Shown: positions 1-8,106 of the stretch, piece by piece
Layout of the letters: each line of letters begins with the position of its first letter
Position numbering within the stretch: position 1 is the first letter of the stretch
Assembly (NCBI GenBank): GCA_934320845.1
Contig: CAKRFU010000008.1
Span: forward strand, 62,001 to 126,000
Length of the DNA: 64,000 bases
Direction: 5' to 3'
DNA from: an uncultured Lachnospiraceae bacterium
Lineage (GTDB): Bacteria; Bacillota; Clostridia; Lachnospirales; Lachnospiraceae
The notes under the pieces: model-generated
What the model was told of the DNA's origin: nothing
The model's database searches: none
The model's input: only the letters and a program-made list of their open reading frames with translations
Made by a program: the position numbers and the translations under genes

Positions 1-699
1 GGATTATCAAGAAAACATATTTTTGAAAATGCTGACCGTTCTCTTTCAAATTTGAATATGGATTACATAGATTTGTATTACTGTCACAGATTTGATAATA
101 CAACGCCTATGGAGGAAACTCTCAGAGCGTTGAGTGACCTTGTTTCAAAGGGAAAGATTCTTTATTATGGTGTAAGCGAGGAGTGGGGTGCTGCAAGACT
201 TGAAGAAGCACAGCGTATAATTGACAGATATAATCTGTATCCTATGACAGTCGTACAGCCGCAGTACAATATGATGGATAGATATATAGAGCATGAGATA
301 ATGTCAGTATGTGAGAAGTATGGCATTGGAATCACTCCGTTTTCACCGCTTTCTCAGGGACTTTTGACAGGAAAATATAAGAAAGGTGAACCATATCCGG
401 AGGGTTCAAGAGCTACTCATCAGGCGGATAAACAGATAAATAACCTGCTTACGGATGAAAATCTTGATAAAGTTGAAAAACTTTCAAAAATAGCCGAAGA
501 GCTTGGCACAAATATGTCAGTTCTTGCACTTAGCTGGATACTCAGAAAAGATATCATATCAAGTGTTATTACGGGTGCAAGCAAACCGTCACAGTTAGAA
601 AATAATCTTGCGGCAACAGATTTTAAGCTCCCTGACGATGCTTTGGAGGAGATTGAAAAGATTCTTGATTTTAAGAAATTTGAAAGACATGTCGGCTAA
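1..699 (+). CDS. aldo/keto reductase, 3' part (5' end outside window)
   Basis: The reading frame is open from base 1, so the N-terminus, with the catalytic Asp and Tyr of the family, lies outside the window. What remains is the C-terminal two thirds of a TIM-barrel NADPH-dependent aldo/keto reductase of the YajO / Kv-beta-like group. It shows DYIDLYYCHRFD, where the His is the family's catalytic histidine, a PFSPLSQGLLTGKY block, and the late SSVITGASKPSQLENN cofactor-binding segment. The physiological substrate cannot be told. A hairpin with a T-run follows about 90 bases downstream, so the gene probably ends its transcript. Confidence 0.9.
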   Translation, partial: GLSRKHIFENADRSLSNLNMDYIDLYYCHRFDNTTPMEETLRALSDLVSKGKILYYGVSEEWGAARLEEAQRIIDRYNLYPMTVVQPQYNMMDRYIEHEIMSVCEKYGIGITPFSPLSQGLLTGKYKKGEPYPEGSRATHQADKQINNLLTDENLDKVEKLSKIAEELGTNMSVLALSWILRKDIISSVITGASKPSQLENNLAATDFKLPDDALEEIEKILDFKKFERHVG

Positions 700-789
700 T
701 AATTGCAAACACCAGAATAAATTATTTGAAGTAAAAATAAGACAAAAACTCATTAAAAAACTAAATAAATATTGAGAAACGATTTCAAG

Positions 790-812
790 AAGAGCCTATT
801 CAGGCTCTTTTT
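790..812 (+). terminator. intrinsic terminator after the aldo/keto reductase
   Basis: An 8-bp perfect stem (AAGAGCCT / AGGCTCTT) closes a 4-base loop and runs into TTT. Confidence 0.8.
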
Positions 813-906
813 GATTAAAATTTATCAATAAGTAAAAATTAGTTATGCCGTACCGTGTCTCTTGTTATATAATGTCACAAAAGGCAAAATTAAGGAGGAA
901 TTTATT

Positions 907-1239
907 ATGTTAGATTGTTTAAAAGCTATTAATTGGAAAAAGACAGGTTTATTTGCAGCAGGTGTTGCATTTGGTACAGCAGGAATCAAGATTCTTTCAA
1001 GTGATGATGCAAAGAATGTATATTCAAATTGCACAGCAGCAGTTCTTCGTGCTAAAGATTGTGTTATGAATGTTGTATCAACAGTTCAGGAAAATGCAGA
1101 AGATATCTATGCAGAAGCTGTTGAGATCAATGAAGAAAGAGCTGCGAAAAAAGAGAGCTTTGATGATGATTTTGACGATTTCGACGAAGAAGATGAAATC
1201 GAAGACGCTGATGCAGAGGCAGCAGCAGACGCAGAGTAA
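907..1239 (+). CDS. DUF6110 family protein
   Basis: This 110-aa protein has one hydrophobic N-terminal segment (about residues 9-30, KTGLFAAGVAFGTAGIKIL), a helical middle (NCTAAVLRAKDCVMNVV), and a very acidic tail rich in Asp and Glu. The pattern fits DUF6110, a small family of unknown function that commonly sits beside metal-type P-ATPases, as here. The ATG at 907 is chosen because AAGGAGGAA lies just upstream at 891-899; an earlier in-frame ATG at 862 has no such site. The acidic tail could bind cations, but that is inference. A strong terminator separates it from the ATPase gene. Confidence 0.8.
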   Translation: MLDCLKAINWKKTGLFAAGVAFGTAGIKILSSDDAKNVYSNCTAAVLRAKDCVMNVVSTVQENAEDIYAEAVEINEERAAKKESFDDDFDDFDEEDEIEDADAEAAADAE

Positions 1240-1320
1240 TTGATAAAACAGACAACATATAAATATTTTTATATAGTTGTACAAAGTTTATCAATAAATA
1301 ATAATCTGACATATATTTAT

Positions 1321-1353
1321 ACAAGACATCTGATTTTTCAGGTGTCTTGTTTT
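1321..1353 (+). terminator. strong terminator between DUF6110 and the P-ATPase
   Basis: A 12-bp stem (CAAGACATCTGA with TCAGGTGTCTTG, one G-T pair) closes a TTTT loop and is followed by TTTT. The upstream DUF6110 transcript should end here. The ATPase would then need readthrough or its own promoter. Confidence 0.85.
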
Positions 1354-1418
1354 GGATATATGGCAGTAAGACTATACTAATTAAAGTTAAAACAGCAATA
1401 CGGAAATGGGGGCAAAAA

Positions 1419-3494
1419 ATGAAATTTTCTATTAAGCATGAAATAAAAGGTAGAATAAGAATTCATTTACATCAAAACAGAATGTCCTTTGAGCAGGCAG
1501 ATACATTATTGTATTATCTTACGAATAACAGATATGTTACAAATGCGAAAGTATTTGAAAGAACATGTGATGCTACAATATATTTTGTCGGTGACAGAGA
1601 AAATATAATAGAGGCATTAAAGAAATTTGCTTATGAAAATGTTGATGTGCCGGCAGCAGTATTAGAAACATCGGGACGAGGTCTTAATAATACATATCAG
1701 CGAAAAATGGTAGAAAAAGTCGTTTACAGATATGCTAGAAAAATATTACTTCCTTATCCGGTAAGGGCAGTCTATACAACGGCAATGTCATTAAAATATA
1801 TTTACAAAGGTTTAAAGACTTTACTTAAAGGAAAGATAGAAGTATCAGTTCTTGATGCTACTGCTATAGGTGTATCAGTTCTTAGAAATGATATAAAGAC
1901 GGCAGATTCGATAATGTTCCTTCTGGGAATAGGTGAGCTTTTAGAAGAATGGACACATAAAAAATCTGTTGATGACCTTGCAAGAACAATGTCACTTAAT
2001 ACGGGAAGTGTCTGGATGCTTTGCGACAATAAAGAAGTTTTGGTTTCTTCAAATGACATAAAAGAGGGCGACTGTGTAGTTGTTCACATGGGAAATATCA
2101 TTCCTTTTGATGGTGAAGTATATGACGGTGAGGCTATGGTTAATCAGGCTTCGATAACAGGAGAATCAATGCCTGTTAGAAGAGTTAAAGACAACTATGT
2201 TTATGCCGGAACAGTTGTTGAAGAAGGCGAGATAACTATCAGAGTTAAGAAAGTCGGAGGCTCAAGTCAATATGAAAAAATAGTAAAAATGATAGAGGAA
2301 ACTGAGAAGCTTAAGTCGGCCAGTGAAAGTAAGGCAAGTCATATCGCAGATAAGCTTGTTCCGTATACTCTTGCAGGAACGGCAATTACATATCTTCTTA
2401 CAAGAAATACTACAAAAGCGTTGTCTGTACTTATGGTAGATTTTTCGTGTGCTCTTAAACTTGCAATGCCGATAACTGTCTTATCTGCAATAAGAGAGGC
2501 AAGTCTTCATAATGTAACAGTTAAGGGAGGAAAGTTCCTTGAAGCAGTTTCAGAGGCTGATACAATAGTCTTTGATAAAACAGGTACTCTTACTAAAGCA
2601 AAACCTACAGTTGTGGATGTTGTATCATTCTGTGATGAAGCACCTGCTGAATTATTAAGGATTGCTGCATGTCTGGAAGAACATTTCCCTCATTCAATGG
2701 CGAAAGCAGTAGTTGAAGCTGCCAAAAATAAGTCACTTGAACATGAAGAAATGCATTCTAAAGTTGATTATATTGTAGCTCACGGAATTTCAAGTTATAT
2801 AGATGACAGAAAAGCTGTTATAGGAAGTTATCACTTTGTATTTGAAGATGAGAATTGCATCGTGTCAGATGATATGAAAGAAAAGTTTGATAACCTTCCG
2901 GAAGAGTATTCACGCCTTTATCTTGCGATTCAGGGTAAACTCGCAGCCGTTATTCTTATTGAAGATCCTCTTAGGGATGAGGCAGAAGCTGTTATAAATT
3001 CCTTGAGAAAATCAGGGATAAGCAAGGTTGTAATGATGACGGGTGACAGTGACAGGATTGCAAAAAACATAGCAGAGAAAGTCGGAGTAGATGTTTATTA
3101 TTCAGAAGTACTTCCGGCAGACAAAGCCGCATTTGTTGAAAAGGAGAGAAAAGAAGGAAGAAAAGTAATTATGATAGGTGACGGAATAAATGATTCACCG
3201 GCTCTCTCAGCGGCAAATGTCGGAATTGCAATAAGTGACGGAGCAGAAATAGCAAGGGAGATAGCTGACATAACAGTTGGCTCGGATGACTTGTACCAGA
3301 TAGTAACACTCAAAATGCTGAGCGATGCACTTATGAAGAGAATTAAGAAGAACTATAGAACTATAGTCGGATTTAATTCAGGATTGATATTGTGTGGTGT
3401 GGCAGGAATACTTGCGCCAACAACATCAGCACTTTTACATAATGCTTCAACACTTGCAATAAGTTTAAAGAGCATGGAAAGTTTTCTTGATTGA
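1419..3494 (+). CDS. heavy-metal-type (P1B) P-type ATPase with non-canonical metal motif
   Basis: This 691-aa membrane pump has all the ATPase landmarks: an actuator TGES (ITGESMPV), the phosphorylated Asp386 in DKTGTLT, a P1B-type HP motif (EEHFPHSMA), MTGD and GDGINDSPAL. The N-terminus carries a degenerate heavy-metal-associated domain (about residues 1-70) without the CxxC pair. In the membrane helix before the DKTG site, the usual CPC-ALGLATP is replaced by F342-S343-C344-ALKLAMP, so the metal-coordinating first Cys and the Pro are missing. The transported ion therefore cannot be assigned. The start at 1419 follows a GGGGG ribosome site; an upstream in-frame ATG at 1347 lies inside the terminator stem. 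Confidence 0.88.
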   Translation: MKFSIKHEIKGRIRIHLHQNRMSFEQADTLLYYLTNNRYVTNAKVFERTCDATIYFVGDRENIIEALKKFAYENVDVPAAVLETSGRGLNNTYQRKMVEKVVYRYARKILLPYPVRAVYTTAMSLKYIYKGLKTLLKGKIEVSVLDATAIGVSVLRNDIKTADSIMFLLGIGELLEEWTHKKSVDDLARTMSLNTGSVWMLCDNKEVLVSSNDIKEGDCVVVHMGNIIPFDGEVYDGEAMVNQASITGESMPVRRVKDNYVYAGTVVEEGEITIRVKKVGGSSQYEKIVKMIEETEKLKSASESKASHIADKLVPYTLAGTAITYLLTRNTTKALSVLMVDFSCALKLAMPITVLSAIREASLHNVTVKGGKFLEAVSEADTIVFDKTGTLTKAKPTVVDVVSFCDEAPAELLRIAACLEEHFPHSMAKAVVEAAKNKSLEHEEMHSKVDYIVAHGISSYIDDRKAVIGSYHFVFEDENCIVSDDMKEKFDNLPEEYSRLYLAIQGKLAAVILIEDPLRDEAEAVINSLRKSGISKVVMMTGDSDRIAKNIAEKVGVDVYYSEVLPADKAAFVEKERKEGRKVIMIGDGINDSPALSAANVGIAISDGAEIAREIADITVGSDDLYQIVTLKMLSDALMKRIKKNYRTIVGFNSGLILCGVAGILAPTTSALLHNASTLAISLKSMESFLD

Positions 3495-3550
3495 TTTTAG
3501 CGTATATTAAGAAAAATCGGGCTGACTAACAACAAAAATATATATAATTT

Positions 3551-3609
3551 AAGTAAATGACACCTTTTTCTCAATAAGAATGATATTGAGAAAAAGGTGT
3601 CATTTACTT
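3551..3609. repeat. perfect 26-bp inverted repeat
   Basis: Arms 3551-3576 and 3584-3609 are perfect reverse complements around a 7-base loop (agaatga). No clean T-run follows. It could end the P-ATPase transcript, but it is longer and more perfect than the other terminators here, and it stops 2 bases before the flavodoxin promoter. A small mobile palindromic element is the alternative. Confidence 0.85.
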
Positions 3610-3611
3610 TG

Positions 3612-3666
3612 TTGACTTTGTCATAGAATTTCTATATCATAAAACCGAGGTTAGAGATGACTAACC
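3612..3666 (+). promoter_or_regulatory. flavodoxin promoter and 5' stem-loop
   Basis: A -35 TTGACT (3612-3617) and a -10 TATCAT (3635-3640) are separated by exactly 17 bases. The expected start of transcription falls near 3647. A 6-bp hairpin GGTTAG / CTAACC (3649-3654 with 3661-3666) would then form the extreme 5' end of the mRNA, a position where stem-loops often protect messages. Confidence 0.65.
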
Positions 3667-3699
3667 AAAACATTTCACTTTGAAAGGAGAATTATCATC

Positions 3700-4131
3700 A
3701 TGGGTAAAATTAATGTTGTATATTGGTCACAGTCAGGAAATACGCTTGCCATGGCGGAAGCAATCGGGAGAGGAATCACTGATGGCGGAGCGCAGGCAGA
3801 AGTTGTAAATGTTAGTAGTTGCCAGGTAAGTGATCTGGATGGGGAAGAGGTTTTTGCACTTGGTTGTCCTGCTATGGGAGCAGAAGTTCTTGAAGAGAGC
3901 GAGATGGAGCCTTTTGTTACAGAACTTGAGAGAAAGGTAAAGGGCAAAAAAATTGCTTTGTTTGGTTCATACGGCTGGGGAGATGGTCAATGGATGCGTG
4001 ACTGGGAAGAGCGTATGACAGGTGCCGGAGCAACAGTGATAAACGGAGAAGGACTTATCTGTCAGGAGACACCTGATGATGATGTGATAAGTGAGTGTGA
4101 AAGTCTCGGAAAACAGTTAGCTGGGATGTAG
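3700..4131 (+). CDS. flavodoxin
   Basis: This 143-aa short-chain flavodoxin is a soluble FMN electron carrier. The phosphate-binding loop SQSGNT lies at residues 10-15, and the ring-binding loops are seen as GCPAMGAEVLEE and GSYGWGDGQW. The length is normal for the short-chain class. A ribosome site (GAAAGGAG) precedes the ATG, and the gene has its own consensus-like promoter after a 26-bp palindrome. It stands alone, so its redox partner is not indicated by context. Confidence 0.93.
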   Translation: MGKINVVYWSQSGNTLAMAEAIGRGITDGGAQAEVVNVSSCQVSDLDGEEVFALGCPAMGAEVLEESEMEPFVTELERKVKGKKIALFGSYGWGDGQWMRDWEERMTGAGATVINGEGLICQETPDDDVISECESLGKQLAGM

Positions 4132-4318
4132 AGAGGTTACTTAGAAAGGTGGTCTTAAAAATACAGGTAAACAGAGGAATCCGTATTAAAAGACAATACC
4201 TTTAGATACCGGCTGCCGGCAGAATGAAAATGCAGGACAAAACATTTTGATTATTTTAAAGGCAGCCGTATATTTATCAAATAAAAAGCACAGATAAATG
4301 TGCGGAAAAGAGGAAGAT

Positions 4319-4603
4319 ATGAGCGTAGTTATAGTTGGAGGACACGACCGAATGGTCTGTAGATACAAGAAAATCTGTAAGGAGCATAATTGTAAAGCAA
4401 AAGTTTTTACCCAGATGTCAGCAAGACTTAGTGAACAGATTGGAAGTCCTGATTTACTGATTCTTTTTACAAATACAGTTTCGCATAAAATGGTTAAATG
4501 TGCCATAACTGAGGCGGAGAAGTGCAATGCAGATATAGTAAGATGTCATACAAGCAGTGGAACTGCATTAAATGAAATTCTTACAAACGCATGTATGGCA
4601 TAA
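4319..4603 (+). CDS. DUF2325 domain-containing protein
   Basis: This 94-aa protein opens with SVVIVGGHDRM, the GGH signature of DUF2325. A Rossmann-like alternation follows (LLILFTNTVSHKMV, then ADIVRCHTSSGTALNEIL). The family's function is not established. The ATG at 4319 is preferred because AGAGGAAG precedes it; an in-frame ATG at 4298 has no ribosome site. A small hairpin (GCACA-GATAAA-TGTGC, 4289-4304) lies just upstream of the ribosome site. The gene stands alone. Confidence 0.8.
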   Translation: MSVVIVGGHDRMVCRYKKICKEHNCKAKVFTQMSARLSEQIGSPDLLILFTNTVSHKMVKCAITEAEKCNADIVRCHTSSGTALNEILTNACMA

Positions 4604-4800
4604 ATATAAGATTCTATAATAATATACACTTGCCATTCAGTCTGAATTACATTATACTAAAACATAGTTGTTCTGATATTGCTGTCTGCAAAGCTGCAGG
4701 CAGTAATATTTCATTGTTATAAAATCGGTTAAAAAAGCGCATATATCAGTTTTTTACTGAATTTATGCTGCCTGAGATGGGGATATGGAGGTAATATGTG

Positions 4801-5676
4801 ATGGCGTACGACTATGTTATAGTAACAGACTCAACAGCAAATCTGCCTGAGGATATGATAGAAAAATATGAACTGGAGATTTTATCATTGAACTATTATA
4901 TTGACGGCGAGGAACACAAGGGATACATCAAAGGTGAAAAAACTGACATGGCACCATTTTATTCTATGATGCGTCAGAAGAAGGAGATTACGACATCCTT
5001 GGTTACGGTTGGGGATGCCATGGATTTGCTTGAAAACATTGTAAAAGAAGGAAAAGATTATATTTATATAGGATTTTCTTCAGGTCTTAGCGGAACTTTT
5101 CAGGCAGTATCACTTGTAACTGATTCATTGTCACAAAAATATCCTGAGAGAAAACTTTATGCAGTTGATTCTCTGGCAGCGGCTCTAGGTGAAGGTCTTC
5201 TGGTAAAATATGTTATTGACAACAGAGAAAGTGGCATGTCTGTTTCTGAGAATGCCGATTGGGTAGTTAATCACAGAAACAATATCTGTCATTGGTTCAC
5301 TGTTGATGATTTATTTTTCTTGAAGCGTGGAGGCAGGGTTTCGGCAACCACTGCCATTGTGGGCACTGCACTTAGTATAAAACCGGTTTTACATGTTGAT
5401 GACAACGGACATCTCATTCCAATGGAAAATGCCAGAGGAAGGAAAAAATCACTTGATGCATTGGTTAAACATATGAAAGAGAGTGTAGTAGAGCCTGACG
5501 GTCAGTCTGTGTATATAAGTCATGGTGACTGCCTCGAAGATGCTGAGTATGTTGCCGGCAAAGTCAAGGAAGCCTTTAATGTCGGGGAAGTTGTGGTAAG
5601 GATGCTTGACCCTGTCATAGCATCACATTCAGGTCCCGGTACAGTGGCGTTATTCTTTTATGGAAAACAAAAGTAA
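4801..5676 (+). CDS. DegV family fatty-acid-binding protein
   Basis: This 291-aa member of the DegV (FakB-like) family binds a fatty acid between two domains. The start YDYVIVTDSTANLP and the later TSLVTVGD, GFSSGLSGTFQ and FLKRGGRVS segments are family hallmarks. In Firmicutes such proteins present fatty acids to a FakA kinase for phospholipid synthesis; no fakA lies here. Translation can start at GTG 4798 or ATG 4801, both served by GGAGG at 4787-4791; ATG is preferred. It lies 24 bases upstream of ackA and is probably co-transcribed with it. Confidence 0.92.
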   Translation: MAYDYVIVTDSTANLPEDMIEKYELEILSLNYYIDGEEHKGYIKGEKTDMAPFYSMMRQKKEITTSLVTVGDAMDLLENIVKEGKDYIYIGFSSGLSGTFQAVSLVTDSLSQKYPERKLYAVDSLAAALGEGLLVKYVIDNRESGMSVSENADWVVNHRNNICHWFTVDDLFFLKRGGRVSATTAIVGTALSIKPVLHVDDNGHLIPMENARGRKKSLDALVKHMKESVVEPDGQSVYISHGDCLEDAEYVAGKVKEAFNVGEVVVRMLDPVIASHSGPGTVALFFYGKQK

Positions 5677-5700
5677 ATCATTATATGGAGGAAACAGACA

Positions 5701-6888
5701 ATGAATATTTTAGTAGTAAATTGTGGAAGTTCATCACTTAAATTTCAGCTTATTGATTCAGATACAGAGCAGGTAAGTGCATCAGGAAACTGCGAAAGAA
5801 TAGGTCTTGACGGAATGATTACATATAAGGCTCACGGTGAGAAGTTTGTTACGGAAACAGACCTTCCGGAGCATGGAATTGCAATCAAAAAAGTTCTTGA
5901 ACTTCTTGTAGATAAAGAGAGAGGTGTAATAAGCTCACTTGATGAGATACATGCAGTAGGACATCGTATGGTACATGGTGGAGAGAAGTTCTCTTCTTCA
6001 GTTATCATTACAGAAAATGTTATAAAAGATATTGAAAGCTGTAACGACCTTGCACCGCTTCACAATCCGGCAAACATTTTAGGTGTTCGTGCATGTCAGG
6101 AAGTTATGCCGGGGGTAAAGCATGTTGCTGTATTTGATACGGCATTCCATCAGACAATGCCTGCAAAAGCTTATTTATATGCACTTCCAAAAGAGTATTA
6201 TGAAAAATACGGGGTACGCCGTTATGGATTCCATGGAACAAGCCACAGCTTTGTATCAAAGAGACTTGCGGAACTTGCAGGACTTGACTATAACAACTCA
6301 AAAATGATTATCTGCCATATCGGAAGCGGAGCAAGTATTTCTGCAATTAAGAATGGCAAATCAATTGATACAAGTATGGGTATGACACCACTTGAAGGAC
6401 TTGTAATGGGAACACGTTCAGGAGATATTGACCCTGCAATCGTTGAATTTATCTGCCAGAAAGAAAATATTTCAGTAAGCGAGATGACAACAATCTTAAA
6501 TAAGAAGTCAGGTGTACTTGGTCTTTCAGGTGTATCAAACGACTTTAGAGATTTGGTAGATGCAAGAGAAAGCGGAAATAAGGATGCAGCAAATGCACTT
6601 GATGTACTTGTATACCGCATTGTAAAATATATCGGTGCATATTATATGGCACTTGGCGGAGTTGACGCTATTGCACTTACAGCAGGAGCAGGAGAGAACA
6701 ATAAAGAGGTTCGTGAGATGATTATGGAAGGAATCAGTGTACTCGGTGTCAAGATTAATCAGGAAGCAAATCAGACACGCGGAGAAGAGATACTTCTTTC
6801 AACAGAAGACAGCAAAGTTCCTGTATGGATAGTACCAACAAACGAAGAACTTGCAATCGCAAGAGAGACAGCAAGACTTGTAAAATAG
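5701..6888 (+). CDS. ackA: acetate kinase
   Basis: This 395-aa enzyme interconverts acetyl phosphate plus ADP with acetate plus ATP, the energy-yielding last step of acetate fermentation. The N-terminal VNCGSSSLKFQL, the FHQTMP and RRYGFHGTSH blocks, HIGSGAS, TRSGDIDP and the C-terminal TAGAGENN all match the acetate/sugar kinase family. The usual partner phosphotransacetylase (pta) is not adjacent; a DegV protein precedes it. It has a GGAGG ribosome site and normal length. Confidence 0.97.
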   Translation: MNILVVNCGSSSLKFQLIDSDTEQVSASGNCERIGLDGMITYKAHGEKFVTETDLPEHGIAIKKVLELLVDKERGVISSLDEIHAVGHRMVHGGEKFSSSVIITENVIKDIESCNDLAPLHNPANILGVRACQEVMPGVKHVAVFDTAFHQTMPAKAYLYALPKEYYEKYGVRRYGFHGTSHSFVSKRLAELAGLDYNNSKMIICHIGSGASISAIKNGKSIDTSMGMTPLEGLVMGTRSGDIDPAIVEFICQKENISVSEMTTILNKKSGVLGLSGVSNDFRDLVDARESGNKDAANALDVLVYRIVKYIGAYYMALGGVDAIALTAGAGENNKEVREMIMEGISVLGVKINQEANQTRGEEILLSTEDSKVPVWIVPTNEELAIARETARLVK

Positions 6889-6957
6889 TTTTTGCTTCAA
6901 AACAGCTTAGCCGTTTATGCCTAATGAAAATAATAATAAAAAATCTGTCAAAATATA

Positions 6958-6986
6958 TTGACAAGTCTTTGAAAATTGGGTATAAT
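6958..6986 (+). promoter_or_regulatory. consensus promoter for rpmF
   Basis: Perfect -35 TTGACA (6958-6963) and perfect -10 TATAAT (6981-6986) with a 17-base spacer lie 70 to 43 bases before rpmF. A housekeeping-sigma promoter this perfect fits strong ribosomal protein expression. Confidence 0.85.
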
Positions 6987-7028
6987 CGGAGAAGTGTTGT
7001 AAAGGAAAAGGCTAGGAGGTGGAATGTA

Positions 7029-7214
7029 ATGTCTATTTGTCCAAAGAATAAATCTTCAAAATCAAGAAGAGATAAAAGAAGAGCAAATTGGAAGATGTCA
7101 GCACCAAATTTGGTAAAATGCAGCAAATGTGGAGCTTTAATGATGTCTCATAGAGTATGCAAGGCTTGTGGTTCTTATAATAAGAAGGAGATTCTTGCAG
7201 AAGCAGCTGAATAA
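7029..7214 (+). CDS. rpmF: 50S ribosomal protein L32
   Basis: This 61-aa L32 has the conserved SRRDKRRANWKMSAPNLV core and a zinc ribbon of four cysteines (CSKC and CKAC). The ATG at 7029 has GGAGG upstream; earlier in-frame starts would add an unrelated extension. In many Firmicutes rpmF follows yceD (DUF177). Here only about 140 bases separate ackA and rpmF, so yceD is absent from its usual place. Confidence 0.97.
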   Translation: MSICPKNKSSKSRRDKRRANWKMSAPNLVKCSKCGALMMSHRVCKACGSYNKKEILAEAAE

Positions 7215-7240
7215 TCAATTTGAGAATTTTATCATAATAA

Positions 7241-7275
7241 AAATAAGTCCTTATCGTAAGATAAGGGCTTATTTT
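7241..7275 (+). terminator. terminator after rpmF
   Basis: A 15-bp stem (7241-7255 with 7260-7274, one G-T pair) closes a GTAA tetraloop and ends in TTTT. Confidence 0.88.
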
Positions 7276-7338
7276 GTGTGCGTAAAATCTTGCAACAAAA
7301 ACATAAAGTTGCTAAAATGTTTCATGAGGTGAATCACT

Positions 7339-7749
7339 GTGAAAAGTGTAAATCAAAAGCGATATATTAGTTTGATTATTGTAATACTTTTTGTATTAGG
7401 AATGTGTTCTGAGAATTTGAGAACAGATTCTTCTTTTGAGTACACAAATACAGGACAACAGGAGATAATAGGAATATCAGACAGTAAATTGTTACAACAG
7501 GACATCTGCACTGACAATTTATTGAGAATAAGCGAAAAAGATAGTGAAATAATACAGGGAATCATTCAAAGTATCCGCTTAAAGGCAAGACAGAATTACA
7601 GATTGCGCCTGTTGGCATCGGTAAGAAATGATTTTGTTCAAAGCCATGTTTATATGACTGAGTCAGTGTTGATAAAATTATTGTCAGGCATTATATTCAG
7701 CAGCATAACAGTGGTTTCGTACATACATGCCAAGGACGGCGAAAAATAA
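7339..7749 (+). CDS. hypothetical membrane protein
   Basis: I do not recognise this 136-aa protein. It has an N-terminal hydrophobic segment (about residues 9-22, ISLIIVILFVLGMC) that is either a membrane anchor or a signal peptide, a polar middle, and a second hydrophobic segment near the end (LLSGIIFSSITVVSYIHA). Translation would start at GTG 7339 with AGGTG upstream. The middle contains a basic helix (RLKARQNYRLRLLASVRN). Its size and isolation allow no functional call. Confidence 0.6.
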   Translation: MKSVNQKRYISLIIVILFVLGMCSENLRTDSSFEYTNTGQQEIIGISDSKLLQQDICTDNLLRISEKDSEIIQGIIQSIRLKARQNYRLRLLASVRNDFVQSHVYMTESVLIKLLSGIIFSSITVVSYIHAKDGEK

Positions 7750-7780
7750 ATAATACCTTACAAACTGCATTAACCTGTTA

Positions 7781-7859
7781 CTTATGTCATGGCACTGTCT
7801 GACATAAGTTGATACATAGTAAAAAATATTATCAGAAAAGGACAGTGCAGAAATGAGGT
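7781..7859 (+). promoter_or_regulatory. possible pseudoknot leader before a small membrane protein
   Basis: A 9-bp perfect hairpin (CTTATGTCA 7781-7789 with TGACATAAG 7800-7808) has the 10-base loop tggcactgtc. Eight loop bases (GCACTGTC, 7792-7799) are perfectly complementary to GACAGTGC at 7841-7848, directly before the ribosome site TGAGGT (7854-7859). Forming both helices would make an H-type pseudoknot beside the ribosome site. Confidence 0.5.
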
Positions 7860-7865
7860 ATTATT

Positions 7866-8009
7866 ATGAATATAATTATGTGGATTGTTATAATTTTAGG
7901 TGGAATTTTAGGAATTGCAGTAACTCTTGGCACTGTAGCCGGAATGGTTGGTGTGATTTTTTATAAAGTGTATCGTAAAATGAGATATGGCATTTCACTG
8001 TATGACTGA
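7866..8009 (+). CDS. small single-span membrane protein (47 aa)
   Basis: The ATG at 7866 follows TGAGGT by 6 bases and opens a 47-codon frame. It is a hydrophobic helix of about 30 residues (IIMWIVIILGGILGIAVTLG and onward) followed by a short basic and aromatic tail (KVYRKMRYGISLYD). A bidirectional terminator follows at once. Good ribosome site, terminator and coherent hydrophobicity support it as real. The function is unknown; a small regulator or partner of a membrane complex is possible. Confidence 0.6.
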   Translation: MNIIMWIVIILGGILGIAVTLGTVAGMVGVIFYKVYRKMRYGISLYD

Positions 8010-8053
8010 TAAATTACTTATATAAACTATTCGTATATGAAATTATAAAAAGA

Positions 8054-8088
8054 AAAAGCCTTTGCAAAATATATTTGTGAAGGCTTTT
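8054..8088. terminator. bidirectional terminator between convergent genes
   Basis: A 15-bp stem (8054-8068 with 8074-8088, two G-T pairs) lies between the small membrane protein and the convergent YprB-like gene. T-rich tracts on both strands suit termination in both directions. Confidence 0.85.
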
Positions 8089-8106
8089 GAACATGGCGGC
8101 ATAATA

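Noticed and set aside
4682..4703. Hairpin CTGTCTGCA / TGCAGGCAG after the DUF2325 gene as a terminator
   Set aside because: The stem is sound but the following bases (taatatttc) do not form a T-run, so it was not listed as a terminator.
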